From Dehalococcoidales bacterium (GTDB lineage: Bacteria; Chloroflexota; Dehalococcoidia; Dehalococcoidales; UBA2162), in the NCBI GenBank assembly GCA_002685815.1, contig NYYM01000034.1, positions 4,561 through 11,754 of the forward strand: a stretch of 7,194 nucleotides of DNA, read 5' to 3'. Numbering within the stretch: the first letter of the stretch is position 1; each line of letters begins with the position of its first letter. Positions 1 to 6,262 of this stretch are shown one piece after another. The translations under genes and the position numbers were made by a program. A model generated the notes under the pieces. That model searched no databases and had not been told where the DNA came from. It saw only the letters and a program-made list of their open reading frames with translations.

Positions 1-656
1 CCCTCCATCATAAGGCTGCCTGTGCCATCACTAACGGGTTCGACCCGGAAACGGTCAATATCCCTTCGGCAGTTCTGACCGCCAAATTCACCATCACCTA
101 TACGGGCACTATTTACCCTGAAAATCAGGACCTGAGTAGGCTTTTTACGGCCTTGAGTAACCTGATCTCAGACAAAACCATAGACCCTGATAATATTGAG
201 ATAAGATTCTATGGCCCCGGTGCGGACCGGCTGGATCGAGAGATTAAGCAATATGGACTTTCAGGCATTGCCATACAATACGGTCAGGTTCCCCGGGATG
301 TCGCCTTGGAAAAACAGAGAGAATCGCAACTCCTGCTCCTCCTCAAGTGGGAGGAGGAGCAGGAAAAAGGAAACTATCCCGGCAAGGCGTTTGAGTATTT
401 GGCGGCCGCCAGGCCGATTCTGGCCACCGGAGGCTCACAGGGTGATGTCGTTGATGCATTGCTTGAGGCAACCGGGGCCGGAATAGCTGCCCCGACCATG
501 GAGGATATCAAACGGGCCTTGGTGGCACTATACCGGGACTACAAGACTCATGGACAAATAACTTATAATGGCCTCGATTCTGAGATTAACAAATACAGCC
601 ATCGTGAAATGGCCTATAAATTCTCCCGGATTCTTGACCATCTAGTGCCGCGATGA
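1..656 (+). CDS. GT4-type glycosyltransferase, C-terminal part (5' end outside window)
   Basis: The reading frame is open from position 3 to the TGA at 654-656, giving 217 visible residues. The first methionine in this stretch would fall in the middle of the fold, so the gene must begin upstream of the window. The visible part is the donor-binding half of a GT-B glycosyltransferase. It opens with the inter-domain 'TNGFDPE' motif, followed by 'YTGTIYP' and 'IEIRFYGP'. It then has a leucine-rich strand (LLLLLKW) and the 'GKAFEYLAAARPILA' motif, whose glutamate contacts the nucleotide sugar in GT4 enzymes. The end is 'GAGIAAPT' and an amphipathic tail with 'YSHREMAYKF'. The expected role is cytoplasmic transfer of a sugar from a nucleotide donor to a growing lipid-linked glycan; donor and acceptor cannot be read. 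The leucine and glutamate codons around 331-364 form a perfect hairpin, listed separately. Confidence 0.88.
   Translation, partial: LHHKAACAITNGFDPETVNIPSAVLTAKFTITYTGTIYPENQDLSRLFTALSNLISDKTIDPDNIEIRFYGPGADRLDREIKQYGLSGIAIQYGQVPRDVALEKQRESQLLLLLKWEEEQEKGNYPGKAFEYLAAARPILATGGSQGDVVDALLEATGAGIAAPTMEDIKRALVALYRDYKTHGQITYNGLDSEINKYSHREMAYKFSRILDHLVPR
331..364. repeat. perfect 14-bp inverted repeat inside the GT4 gene
   Basis: TCCTGCTCCTCCTC (331-344) and GAGGAGGAGCAGGA (351-364) are exact reverse complements separated by the 6-base loop AAGTGG. The left arm encodes the leucine run and the right arm the acidic EEEQE run of the protein. Leu codons CTC/CTG are complementary to Glu/Gln codons GAG/CAG, so the repeat may be a by-product of codon choice. 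As RNA it would be a strong hairpin in mid-message. The right arm also carries a purine-rich Shine-Dalgarno-like GGAGGAGG with no start codon at a usable distance. Confidence 0.85.
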
Positions 657-673
657 TCGCTGACCTGGGAAGC

Positions 674-692
674 AAGATGAATGATTCATCTT
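674..692. repeat. 19-bp palindrome (possible terminator hairpin or operator)
   Basis: AAGATGAAT and ATTCATCTT are perfect 9-bp arms around a single G, starting 17 bases after the GT4 stop codon. As RNA it could fold a 7-bp AT-rich stem with a 5-base loop, but it is followed by TTATTGTC on the plus strand (counting the last two arm bases) and GCTTCC on the minus strand rather than a clean T-tract. It is therefore at best a weak terminator. As DNA it has the symmetry of a dimeric repressor site, but it sits about 195 bp upstream of the only promoter-like element nearby. The palindrome is seen directly; its role is unknown. Confidence 0.5.
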
Positions 693-701
693 ATTGTCGG
701 A

Positions 702-929
702 CTACTGGTATGAGGTTCGATGCTGTCGTTTCAGTAATCTGACTTTTTCCTTCTCATTATCAAGTCTCTGAGACCAATACATCCAAACCGGTTTTCTGGA
801 AGGTGTCGCCACTATCGGCTGGCCGTACTTTACCCCTGGCTGCACTCTCCCTACACTCTGATTCTGGATAACCTGGCCTTCGGAGTGATATAATCCTGCT
901 ACAAGAAGGAACCTGTGGACATTCCGGTC
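702..929 (-). other. stop-free stretch, possible remnant or unlisted small gene
   Basis: On the minus strand, 75 sense codons run from just after a TGA (930-932) to a TAG (702-704). The translation has a protein-like mixture of residues, for example 'AGLYHSEGQVIQNQSVGRV' and 'KPVWMYWSQRLDNEKEK', and ends in a basic tail. There is no ATG near its beginning. The best start is a GTG at 845-843, giving 47 residues, with the purine run GGGAGA directly abutting it and so badly spaced. I do not recognise the protein. It could be the 3' end of a decayed gene, or chance in a region with no other coding content. The plus-strand promoter candidate lies within it, which argues against an active gene. Confidence 0.15.
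886..894 (+). promoter_or_regulatory. extended -10 promoter candidate for the reductase-cupin gene
   Basis: TGATATAAT is a perfect TATAAT hexamer (889-894) preceded by the TGN extension of extended -10 promoters. No convincing TTGACA-like -35 box lies 16-18 bases upstream, which is tolerated when the TG extension is present. Transcription would begin near 901 and leave a leader of roughly 145 bases before the ATG at 1047. It is the only strong sigma70-type -10 I noticed in this intergenic region and points toward the downstream gene. Confidence 0.45.
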
Positions 930-1030
930 TCACCGGGAGGCTGGGATTGCTTTCGCGATTGAGAAGTATCGTGGCTGAAAAGAAATCGTCCCCCTTTCCG
1001 TCCGCGTTCCAGCGGTCCTCGAGAAAGCGT

Positions 1031-1037
1031 GAGAGAG
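1031..1037 (+). promoter_or_regulatory. Shine-Dalgarno site that favours the ATG at 1047
   Basis: GAGAGAG lies 9 bases before ATG 1047 and only 3 bases before ATG 1041. It overlaps the upstream GTG candidate at 1029 and so cannot serve it. Spacing therefore favours 1047 as the start. Confidence 0.4.
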
Positions 1038-1046
1038 CTAATGACT

Positions 1047-2273
1047 ATGAACAGGCGTCAGAAGGTTGTAATTACCGGGCCCAGAGGGTACGTTGCCTCA
1101 GAACTGAGCAACCACATTCAATCAAAAGGACACGTCGTTATCGGTCTCAATATTGACTACACCTCAGCTGAGTCTTCCCCGGAAAAACCAAACCGGATAG
1201 ACATTACCGACCGTGATGATATCCGGACGGCATTGTCCCGGATAAGACCGGACATTGTCATTCATACTGCGGCCTTAAGTAACCTCAATCAATGCCAGAC
1301 TAATCAGGAACTGGCTTTCCAGGTTAACGTGGAGGGGACCAGGAACATAATCCAGTGGATACAAGACAACGATCAGAAAGTAAAACTGGTTTTCATGTCC
1401 TCTGACTACGTATTTGATGGTGAAAAGGGCGATTACACGGAAGATGACGTCACTGATCCCAGCACCTTTTATGGAAAAACCAAGAACATTTCAGAAAACG
1501 ACATCACAACGGGACTGGAGAACTATATCATTTGTCGCAGCGCGGCAATATACGGCCGGGGTGGTAATTTCTTTAACTTTGTGTTTGATGCCATTACCCG
1601 GGAGCAGGAAATTGAGGTCTTTTCCGACGTGCAGTTTACGCCGACTTACATTGACTATTTTTTGGATTGTCTGGAAAAACTCATTGAGTTGGACTTTCGT
1701 GGTCTTATCCATGTTGCCGGCAGGGAGAAAATATCACGCTATCAATTCGCCGCACAACTAGCTGAAGTGTTGGGTAAAAGTACCGATAGCCTTAAACCCG
1801 CTACACAACCTCCGGGAGGATTGATCAGCAAAGACAGCTCCTTGAACTCAGAATATGCCCGAAAACTTCTCGGGAACTACTCTCCGACCATTGAGAAGTC
1901 ATTCAGTTACTGTTTTGGCAACTTGATTGCTCCCTACTTCTACTTCGCTGATGAGAGAGGAGCATTACGGGGGTTGACTCAGGGTAGAACCTGGGAAGAG
2001 ATTAACCACGTAGAATCTGTTGCAGGCTCCACGAGGGGAAACCACTACCATAAGGACACTACCGAGGGCTTCTTTATCATTTCCGGTTCCGTCAAAATCT
2101 TCCTGCTTAACATACCGGATAATTCAAAAACGGAATTTAAAGTCGGTGCCGGGGATTTCTTTATTGTCCAGCCAAATGTCTTACACACTTTTGAAGTCCT
2201 TGAAGATGCCCAATGGATAAATATGCTCTCGAAAGCGATGGATAATGCCGACAACGATATCCACCGCCTCTGA
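1047..2273 (+). CDS. bifunctional sugar-nucleotide reductase: RmlD-like SDR fused to a cupin domain
   Basis: This 408-residue protein has two domains. Residues 1-~285 form an extended SDR/RmlD-like reductase, with Rossmann motif TGPRGYVAS (G11, G14), 'HTAALSNLNQC', the catalytic serine region SSDYVFDG (S118-S119) and the YGKTK catalytic pair Y142/K146. Residues ~295-400 form a cupin with textbook motif 1, H333-Y-H335-(4)-E340-(6)-G347. Motif 2 has P376 and H380, so all four usual metal ligands are present. The domain order matches CapF/WbjC, in which a 4-keto-hexose reductase carries a C-terminal cupin epimerase. The substrate is unknown; a 4-keto-6-deoxy sugar nucleotide is likely, perhaps the Gmd product made by the convergent operon. 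Alternative starts are GTG 1029 and ATG 1041; I chose 1047 for ribosome-site spacing and because the Rossmann strand begins immediately after it. A single-function dTDP-4-dehydrorhamnose reductase is less likely because of the intact cupin. Confidence 0.88.
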   Translation: MNRRQKVVITGPRGYVASELSNHIQSKGHVVIGLNIDYTSAESSPEKPNRIDITDRDDIRTALSRIRPDIVIHTAALSNLNQCQTNQELAFQVNVEGTRNIIQWIQDNDQKVKLVFMSSDYVFDGEKGDYTEDDVTDPSTFYGKTKNISENDITTGLENYIICRSAAIYGRGGNFFNFVFDAITREQEIEVFSDVQFTPTYIDYFLDCLEKLIELDFRGLIHVAGREKISRYQFAAQLAEVLGKSTDSLKPATQPPGGLISKDSSLNSEYARKLLGNYSPTIEKSFSYCFGNLIAPYFYFADERGALRGLTQGRTWEEINHVESVAGSTRGNHYHKDTTEGFFIISGSVKIFLLNIPDNSKTEFKVGAGDFFIVQPNVLHTFEVLEDAQWINMLSKAMDNADNDIHRL

Positions 2274-2317
2274 GATCATCTCCCCCTAAACGCCAACCAC
2301 ATCTCTTGGTCGTGATT

Positions 2318-2366
2318 GCCACCTTCTTGAAAACAGGCCCTTGTCTAGGCCTGGAAAAAAGGTGGC
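2318..2366. repeat. nested inverted repeat between convergent genes
   Basis: The outer arms GCCACCTT (2318-2325) and AAGGTGGC (2359-2366) enclose the inner arms CAGGCC (2334-2339) and GGCCTG (2348-2353). The stretches between the arms are unpaired and asymmetric (CTTGAAAA versus GAAAA). The element sits between the stop of the plus-strand reductase-cupin gene (2273) and the stop of the minus-strand GT39 gene (2382). This is where a two-way transcription barrier would be expected. Confidence 0.6.
2330..2353 (-). terminator. possible intrinsic terminator of the minus-strand operon
   Basis: Read on the minus strand, the 6-bp GC-rich stem CAGGCC / GGCCTG with an 8-base loop is followed at once by TTTTC. 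This lies about 30 bases beyond the GT39 stop codon. The T-run is short, so termination may be partial. On the plus strand the same stem is followed by G and A bases, so it would not work as an intrinsic terminator for the reductase-cupin gene. Confidence 0.4.
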
Positions 2367-2381
2367 ATGTTGACGAAGGAG

Positions 2382-3710
2382 CTAACCCTGTCCTCTTAGC
2401 TGCAAATAGTAATTGGAATAAAAACCTACCGATATAAATATCAGCACGTGCAGCACCAGAACGGCCAGTATGAATGATTTTCTGTGTTCGGCATACATCT
2501 TGTTGATAATATCGGCAAGATACAATGACAATGGTACCAGTATGACAAGCATGTATCTGTTGGCTATACGGGTAAAAGACATCACTACGATAGGGACTAC
2601 TATCCAATAAATCAGCTTTCTCCTTCCCTCGTTTTCAGAATATTTCAGGTCGAATACCAGATTGGCAACGAAGAGTTCCCCGACCAGAATCACAAAGAAG
2701 AAAGCCGAAGACAGAATGGGAGAAGGAACTACAGATTCTACCCAACCAAGGTTCATTTCGCCAAAAGTACCATCCTGTATGTGCAAGGAAGAAATCGGGA
2801 AGAAATAGGAGATTATCAGGGTCAGGACTGCCAATATGGACAGGATGGCCAAGAACTTCTTTTTCCCTGTCTTGTCCCACAGATCAAGAAAGAAAATCAG
2901 GCAGGACGGGCCAATAAACAGTCCAAGCCATAGTAACGAGGACGTAAAACGGGGGATGAACATGGCTACTCCCACAGTATGTAGTGATTCAACTTCGGGC
3001 GGGACAATACCGGTCTGGTACTTTAGCGCCACCAGTATAAACGGCAAACTCACCGCAAGTGTCAGCCCAAAATACCACAGGTTGAACCGGACTAAGGCCA
3101 ATAGTTTGTCCCGTGAAAAATGAGGGAAGAGCTCTAACTTAATTGATGAATAAATTAAGACCACCGGGAAAACAACGGCGGTCACGTACTTGGTGGCAAG
3201 TGAAATACCGAGCATGATCGAAGAAACTATCATTTCTCTTCTTGGGGTGCTGGCGTAGAGGATCATCAATAACGCCACCGACGTCAATATGAAAAAGGGA
3301 ACATCGCTGCCTACGTACTGGGAATAAACGATAAACATTGGATTGGAGATGACCAAGAGCGGGGCTACAAATGAAATAGAAGTGCCCGTTCTTCTCCTAA
3401 GATAGAAATAAAGAAATAACGTGAACCCGACGGACAAAGCCGATATCGTCAGCCGACTGACAATCTCACTCTCACCGAAAATTGTATAGCTTCCTCCCAG
3501 TAACAGCACGCTGAAAATAGGATTGAAAACCGTATAAAAGTAGTCCGTGAGATTGGCATTGAGTCCATACCGGGCAACCTCGGACGCTGCATCGACAACA
3601 TATAGCTCAACGTCAACGTATCCGTTGCCAAGAAACAGAACATGGGGCAAAAGAAGTACGATTATCAAGACAGCCGGAAGGACATATGAATCCCGTGCCT
3701 TGTCGCTCAT
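2382..3710 (-). CDS. GT39-like (GT-C fold) polytopic membrane glycosyltransferase
   Basis: This 442-residue, very hydrophobic protein has about ten predicted membrane helices. It begins with one helix (~residues 10-28), followed by an external loop rich in acidic residues (D33, E35, D40), where GT-C enzymes keep their catalytic acidic residue. Then come 'FNPIFSVLLLGGSYTIFGESEIVSRL' style features at residues 62-87, 'YLRRRTG', 'GSDVPFF' and a late 'NRYMLVILVPL'. These fit the PMT_2/GT39 family (ArnT-like), which transfers a sugar from polyprenyl phosphate to a glycan, lipid or protein outside the membrane. There is no soluble C-terminal domain. Start choice is uncertain: GGTGA (3728-3724) is 4 bases from TTG 3719, 7 from TTG 3716 and 13 from ATG 3710. 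I give the ATG. It is last in the minus-strand block, 167 bases after the GT2 gene, and probably uses a donor made by that protein. Confidence 0.82.
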   Translation of the reverse strand: MSDKARDSYVLPAVLIIVLLLPHVLFLGNGYVDVELYVVDAASEVARYGLNANLTDYFYTVFNPIFSVLLLGGSYTIFGESEIVSRLTISALSVGFTLFLYFYLRRRTGTSISFVAPLLVISNPMFIVYSQYVGSDVPFFILTSVALLMILYASTPRREMIVSSIMLGISLATKYVTAVVFPVVLIYSSIKLELFPHFSRDKLLALVRFNLWYFGLTLAVSLPFILVALKYQTGIVPPEVESLHTVGVAMFIPRFTSSLLWLGLFIGPSCLIFFLDLWDKTGKKKFLAILSILAVLTLIISYFFPISSLHIQDGTFGEMNLGWVESVVPSPILSSAFFFVILVGELFVANLVFDLKYSENEGRRKLIYWIVVPIVVMSFTRIANRYMLVILVPLSLYLADIINKMYAEHRKSFILAVLVLHVLIFISVGFYSNYYLQLRGQG

Positions 3711-3877
3711 TCTCAACAAGCTGTCACCCTTTCAAAACCAGCCCTTTTTCAGGGAGTTCTTCACTGGGTCTGTTCCAGATCATTCATCACTGCTCTTCTG
3801 TCCCGTCATCCCAAAAACATCGCTGATCAATTCCCGGACCCCGACGCTCAATTATTGAAAATCAGAAACGACTTGAA

Positions 3878-4636
3878 TCATGACTCCCGGCCGGACGTTC
3901 TGCTCTGTTTGGTAATTCTGGTCACCGCCAGCAGTCGGCCTCTTATCCCGTATATGTACCATTTCAGGTACCCCGGCAACCACTGTAAAAGTCTGAACCG
4001 TGACTTTCCGGCGACCCGCCCCCGCCAGATTGATGGCACCTCGGTAATCCTGTACCCCCGTAGAAATGCTTTCACCACTATCTCCATGCCCAGTTCCACC
4101 CCGTCCCGGCTCTCTATCTCTATGTCTTGCAACACGCTCTTGCGGTACATCTTGAAATTGTTGGTAATATCGTGGGTCGGTATTCCGGTTATCAGGTGCA
4201 GGGATAATCCGGCCGTTCTGGAAAGGAGCTTCTTGATTTTCGGCCCCCCCACCTGTTTGCCCCCTTTCATGTACCTGGATCCGCAAACGATATCATACCC
4301 TTGGTTGATTTTTGCCAGCATACCGTCGACAACCGATAAATCATCGGAATAGTCCGCCATTACCACCAGAACAGCTCCTTCTCCGGTAGCGTCGAAACCG
4401 GTTCTGATTGCTGACAGCGCCCCTCCCCCGTATTGATTCTTGGTCAGCTTTATGTTCTTCGGATTGCTCTTGCTCGTAAGCTCTCTGATCACCGGTACTG
4501 TATTGTCTTCGTCGAAATCATAGACGATAAAGGTGGTGCAGGGCGCGCTGATTTCACTTTCTATCGCCCCCAGGGTTTGAAGAATATTTTCACCCTCGTT
4601 GTAGACCGGAATAATAACCTGGATTGAATCAAACAT
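3878..4636 (-). CDS. GT2 glycosyltransferase, DPM/GtrB-like polyprenyl-phosphate glycosyltransferase
   Basis: This 252-residue protein has a GT-A fold. It opens with the family signature IPVYNEGENI (residues 9-18), then has acidic positions D40/D42 in a 'YDFDEDNT' strand. The metal-binding segment MADYSDD (93-99) follows, then 'CGSRYMKGG' (118-126), 'THDITNNFKMYRK' (154-166) and 'GYRITEVPSIW' (194-204). This pattern is that of dolichyl-phosphate mannose synthase and its bacterial relatives, which load a sugar from a nucleotide donor onto polyprenyl phosphate at the inner membrane face. Unlike GtrB it has no C-terminal membrane helices, so it may rely on a partner. Its ATG lies inside the end of the GtrA gene (8-base overlap, TGA at 4629-4631), which suggests translational coupling and a joint function. 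The sugar transferred cannot be inferred. Confidence 0.87.
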   Translation of the reverse strand: MFDSIQVIIPVYNEGENILQTLGAIESEISAPCTTFIVYDFDEDNTVPVIRELTSKSNPKNIKLTKNQYGGGALSAIRTGFDATGEGAVLVVMADYSDDLSVVDGMLAKINQGYDIVCGSRYMKGGKQVGGPKIKKLLSRTAGLSLHLITGIPTHDITNNFKMYRKSVLQDIEIESRDGVELGMEIVVKAFLRGYRITEVPSIWRGRVAGKSRFRLLQWLPGYLKWYIYGIRGRLLAVTRITKQSRTSGRES

Positions 4637-5096
4637 CTTCGACTCGATGCTTAAAGATTTTAGTGTCGTAAGCTAGAAAATTAAAACCGGCGGCGATGCC
4701 GATTCCGATAATTGCGTTCAACAGATAGTACACTCCCACCCATTGCAAGAGGGCGAAAAGTCCCATCCTCATCAGGAAAATAATTCCGATGGCGACGTGG
4801 AATTTCACCATTTGGTAAAGTAGCCTCATCCCGTGTTCTTTGTGTCTGTCCCCGAACGTAATAGCTCGACTAAGAAAAAAATTATAGATGATACTCATCT
4901 CCATGCTCAAGACATTAGCGATATTTTCTCCGATTGCCGTATTCAGTCCCACGTACTCAACGAAAAAATAAAGCAGGGAAAGGTTGACTAGGACTGCAGA
5001 GCCACCGACGAGCAGGAACTTGACTATTGTCTTCTTCTTTAACCTGATGTAGGAAATTAAGTTCTTCATCCACTCCGTTGTAATGACGACAGCCAT
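4629..5096 (-). CDS. GtrA-family membrane protein (putative polyprenyl-phosphate-sugar flippase)
   Basis: This 155-residue protein has four membrane helices at about residues 25-45, 55-77, 95-115 and 122-143. The family marks are 'KFLLVGGSAVLVNLSLLY' in helix 1, 'YNFFLSRAITF' after helix 2 (71-81) and 'FNFLAYDTKIF' at the C-terminus (138-148). GtrA proteins are small integral membrane proteins proposed to flip polyprenyl-phosphate-linked sugars. Here it immediately precedes and overlaps a GT2 gene, the arrangement seen in gtrAB pairs and in DPM synthases fused to GtrA-like domains. Start uncertainty: ATG 5096 has little ribosome-site support, while an internal ATG at 5069 has GGAG only 3 bases upstream and would shorten the protein to 146 residues without touching helix 1. 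A weak TATACT (5118-5113) lies just upstream without a -35 box. Confidence 0.86.
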   Translation of the reverse strand: MAVVITTEWMKNLISYIRLKKKTIVKFLLVGGSAVLVNLSLLYFFVEYVGLNTAIGENIANVLSMEMSIIYNFFLSRAITFGDRHKEHGMRLLYQMVKFHVAIGIIFLMRMGLFALLQWVGVYYLLNAIIGIGIAAGFNFLAYDTKIFKHRVEDV

Positions 5097-5176
5097 ATTC
5101 TTAGTAAAGAAAAGTATATTCGGAGAATGACCTGATATATTTCGGTCGGCTGAATACTGAGTTGTCGGTCTCCCCG

Positions 5177-6253
5177 CTAGCCTTCCGAACCATCACCAAT
5201 TAACTCGCCTCTCGCTTCGTTCTCCAGATCAGAATCCAGCATAAGCTTCACCAGTTCATCAAAGCGGACCTTTGGCTCCCAGGCCAGTTGTTTCTTCGCC
5301 TTTGCATAGTTTCCGACCAGCATGTCGACCTCAGAAGGTCTGTAGAAGTAAGGATCAATCCTTATGATTACTCTGCCGGTATTTGCGTCTATCCCGATTT
5401 CATCAGCGCCTTTGCCTTTCCAGGTCAGATCCATGTTCAATAAAAGACAGCATCTCTCCACGAAATATCTCACGGAGTGGACCTCCCCCGTGGCAAGAAC
5501 GTAATCATCCGGCTCATCCTGTTGCAGCATCAGCCACATTCCTTCCACATAATCCTTGGCATAGCCCCAGTCCCTTTTGGCCTCCAGATTGCCCAAATAA
5601 AGAATCTTGTCCAGCCCCAGGGTTATCCTCGCAAGTCCTCGAGTAATCTTTCTGGTGACAAATGTTTTTCCCCTTCTTGGTGACTCATGGTTGAACAAGA
5701 TACCGTTACAAGCAAACATGTTGTAGCTGTGCCGGTAGTTCTTGGTAATCCAGTAGGAGAAAACCTTGGCACAGGCATAGGGGCTCTGCGGATTAAATGG
5801 TGTCTCCTCCGACTGTGGCACCTCCCTGGCTTGACCAAACATTTCCGAACTGGAAGCCTGGTAGAACCTTGTCTCAAGTTCCGTCTCCCTGATAGTCTCG
5901 AGTACGTTCAAACAGCCAAGGGCATCTACGCTACAGGTATAACCTGGAGTGTCAAAACTAACCCGCACGTGCGATTGTGCTCCAAGGTTGTAAATCTCAT
6001 CAGGTTCGATTTGCCGCATGACCCTTGCCAGGCTGGAGGCGTCAGTTAAATCACCGAATATCCTGAAGAATCGGGCGTCCTTGGCTCGTTCACCTTCCAG
6101 GTGGGTATCGGATATGAGATGATCTATCCTCTCTGTATTGAACGCAGAGGAGCGCCGTACCAGCCCATAGACCTCATAACCCTTTTCTAAAAGCAACTCG
6201 GCCAGGTAAGAGCCGTCCTGTCCGGTAACACCGGTAATTAGAGCCTTCTTCAT
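5177..6253 (-). CDS. gmd: GDP-mannose 4,6-dehydratase
   Basis: This enzyme of 358 residues matches the family's usual length and converts GDP-D-mannose to GDP-4-keto-6-deoxy-D-mannose in the cytoplasm, using bound NADP. The Rossmann motif GVTGQDG (G8, G11, G14) opens the protein, followed by 'VRRSS' (32-36), typical of Gmd cofactor binding. The catalytic group is S135/E137 in 'SSSEMFG' and Y159/K163 in 'YACAK'; Ser replaces the Thr found in some homologues and is common in bacteria. The hallmark '[18 protein letters not shown]' (residues 188-205) and '[10 protein letters not shown]' near the end make the assignment firm. The frame is open further upstream to a TTG at 6397, but that extension is not Gmd-like and lacks a ribosome site; the ATG at 6253 has AGGA 5 bases upstream. 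No dedicated reductase follows it, so the final sugar (rhamnose, fucose or another) is undetermined. Confidence 0.96.
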   Translation of the reverse strand: MKKALITGVTGQDGSYLAELLLEKGYEVYGLVRRSSAFNTERIDHLISDTHLEGERAKDARFFRIFGDLTDASSLARVMRQIEPDEIYNLGAQSHVRVSFDTPGYTCSVDALGCLNVLETIRETELETRFYQASSSEMFGQAREVPQSEETPFNPQSPYACAKVFSYWITKNYRHSYNMFACNGILFNHESPRRGKTFVTRKITRGLARITLGLDKILYLGNLEAKRDWGYAKDYVEGMWLMLQQDEPDDYVLATGEVHSVRYFVERCCLLLNMDLTWKGKGADEIGIDANTGRVIIRIDPYFYRPSEVDMLVGNYAKAKKQLAWEPKVRFDELVKLMLDSDLENEARGELIGDGSEG

Positions 6254-6258
6254 TTGTT

Positions 6259-6262
6259 TCCT
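6259..6262 (-). promoter_or_regulatory. ribosome binding site that fixes the gmd start
   Basis: AGGA on the minus strand ends 5 bases before the ATG at 6253, directly preceding the Rossmann-fold start MKKALITG. The in-frame upstream candidates (ATG 6280, TTG 6397) have no comparable site. Confidence 0.55.

Larger units (their letters stand above)
657..1028. other. 372-bp intergenic region without a confident gene
   Basis: This region lies between the GT4 gene and the reductase-cupin gene. It holds a 19-bp palindrome (674-692), a 10-bp palindrome AAACCGGTTT (785-794) and an extended -10 element (886-894). It also has a stop-free minus-strand stretch (702-929) that could be a gene remnant. On the plus strand no open frame with a plausible ribosome binding site and recognisable protein was found. 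No tRNA or other RNA fold was recognised. Confidence 0.6.

Noticed and set aside
714..720. GGTTCGA reminiscent of a tRNA T-loop
   Set aside because: The flanking bases cannot form a T-arm stem and no acceptor, D or anticodon arms are found nearby. A similar GGTTCGA at 37-43 is inside GT4 coding sequence.
785..794. 10-bp palindrome AAACCGGTTT
   Set aside because: Short, single copy and without flanking symmetry; expected by chance at this length.
1809..1819. CCTCC-G-GGAGG inverted repeat in the reductase-cupin gene
   Set aside because: Only 5-bp arms in coding sequence, explained by the Pro-Pro-Gly-Gly codons.
2161..2607. Minus-strand 148-codon frame overlapping the ends of the reductase-cupin and GT39 genes
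   Set aside because: It overlaps both real genes in another frame, runs through the nested inverted repeat, and has a Cys/Arg-rich, shadow-like composition.
3780..3851. Short minus-strand frame (23 residues from a TTG) between the GT2 and GT39 genes
   Set aside because: It has no ribosome site and no recognisable sequence, and is followed in the same frame by further stops; too short to distinguish from chance.
3855..4352. Plus-strand 165-codon open frame across the GT2 gene
   Set aside because: It is antisense to the GT2 coding sequence, whose family motifs are unmistakable; the plus-strand translation has low-complexity Pro/Arg/Ser character.
5687..6049. Plus-strand 120-codon open frame across gmd
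   Set aside because: It is antisense to a conserved part of gmd, has no recognisable domain, and is explained by codon bias of the real gene.
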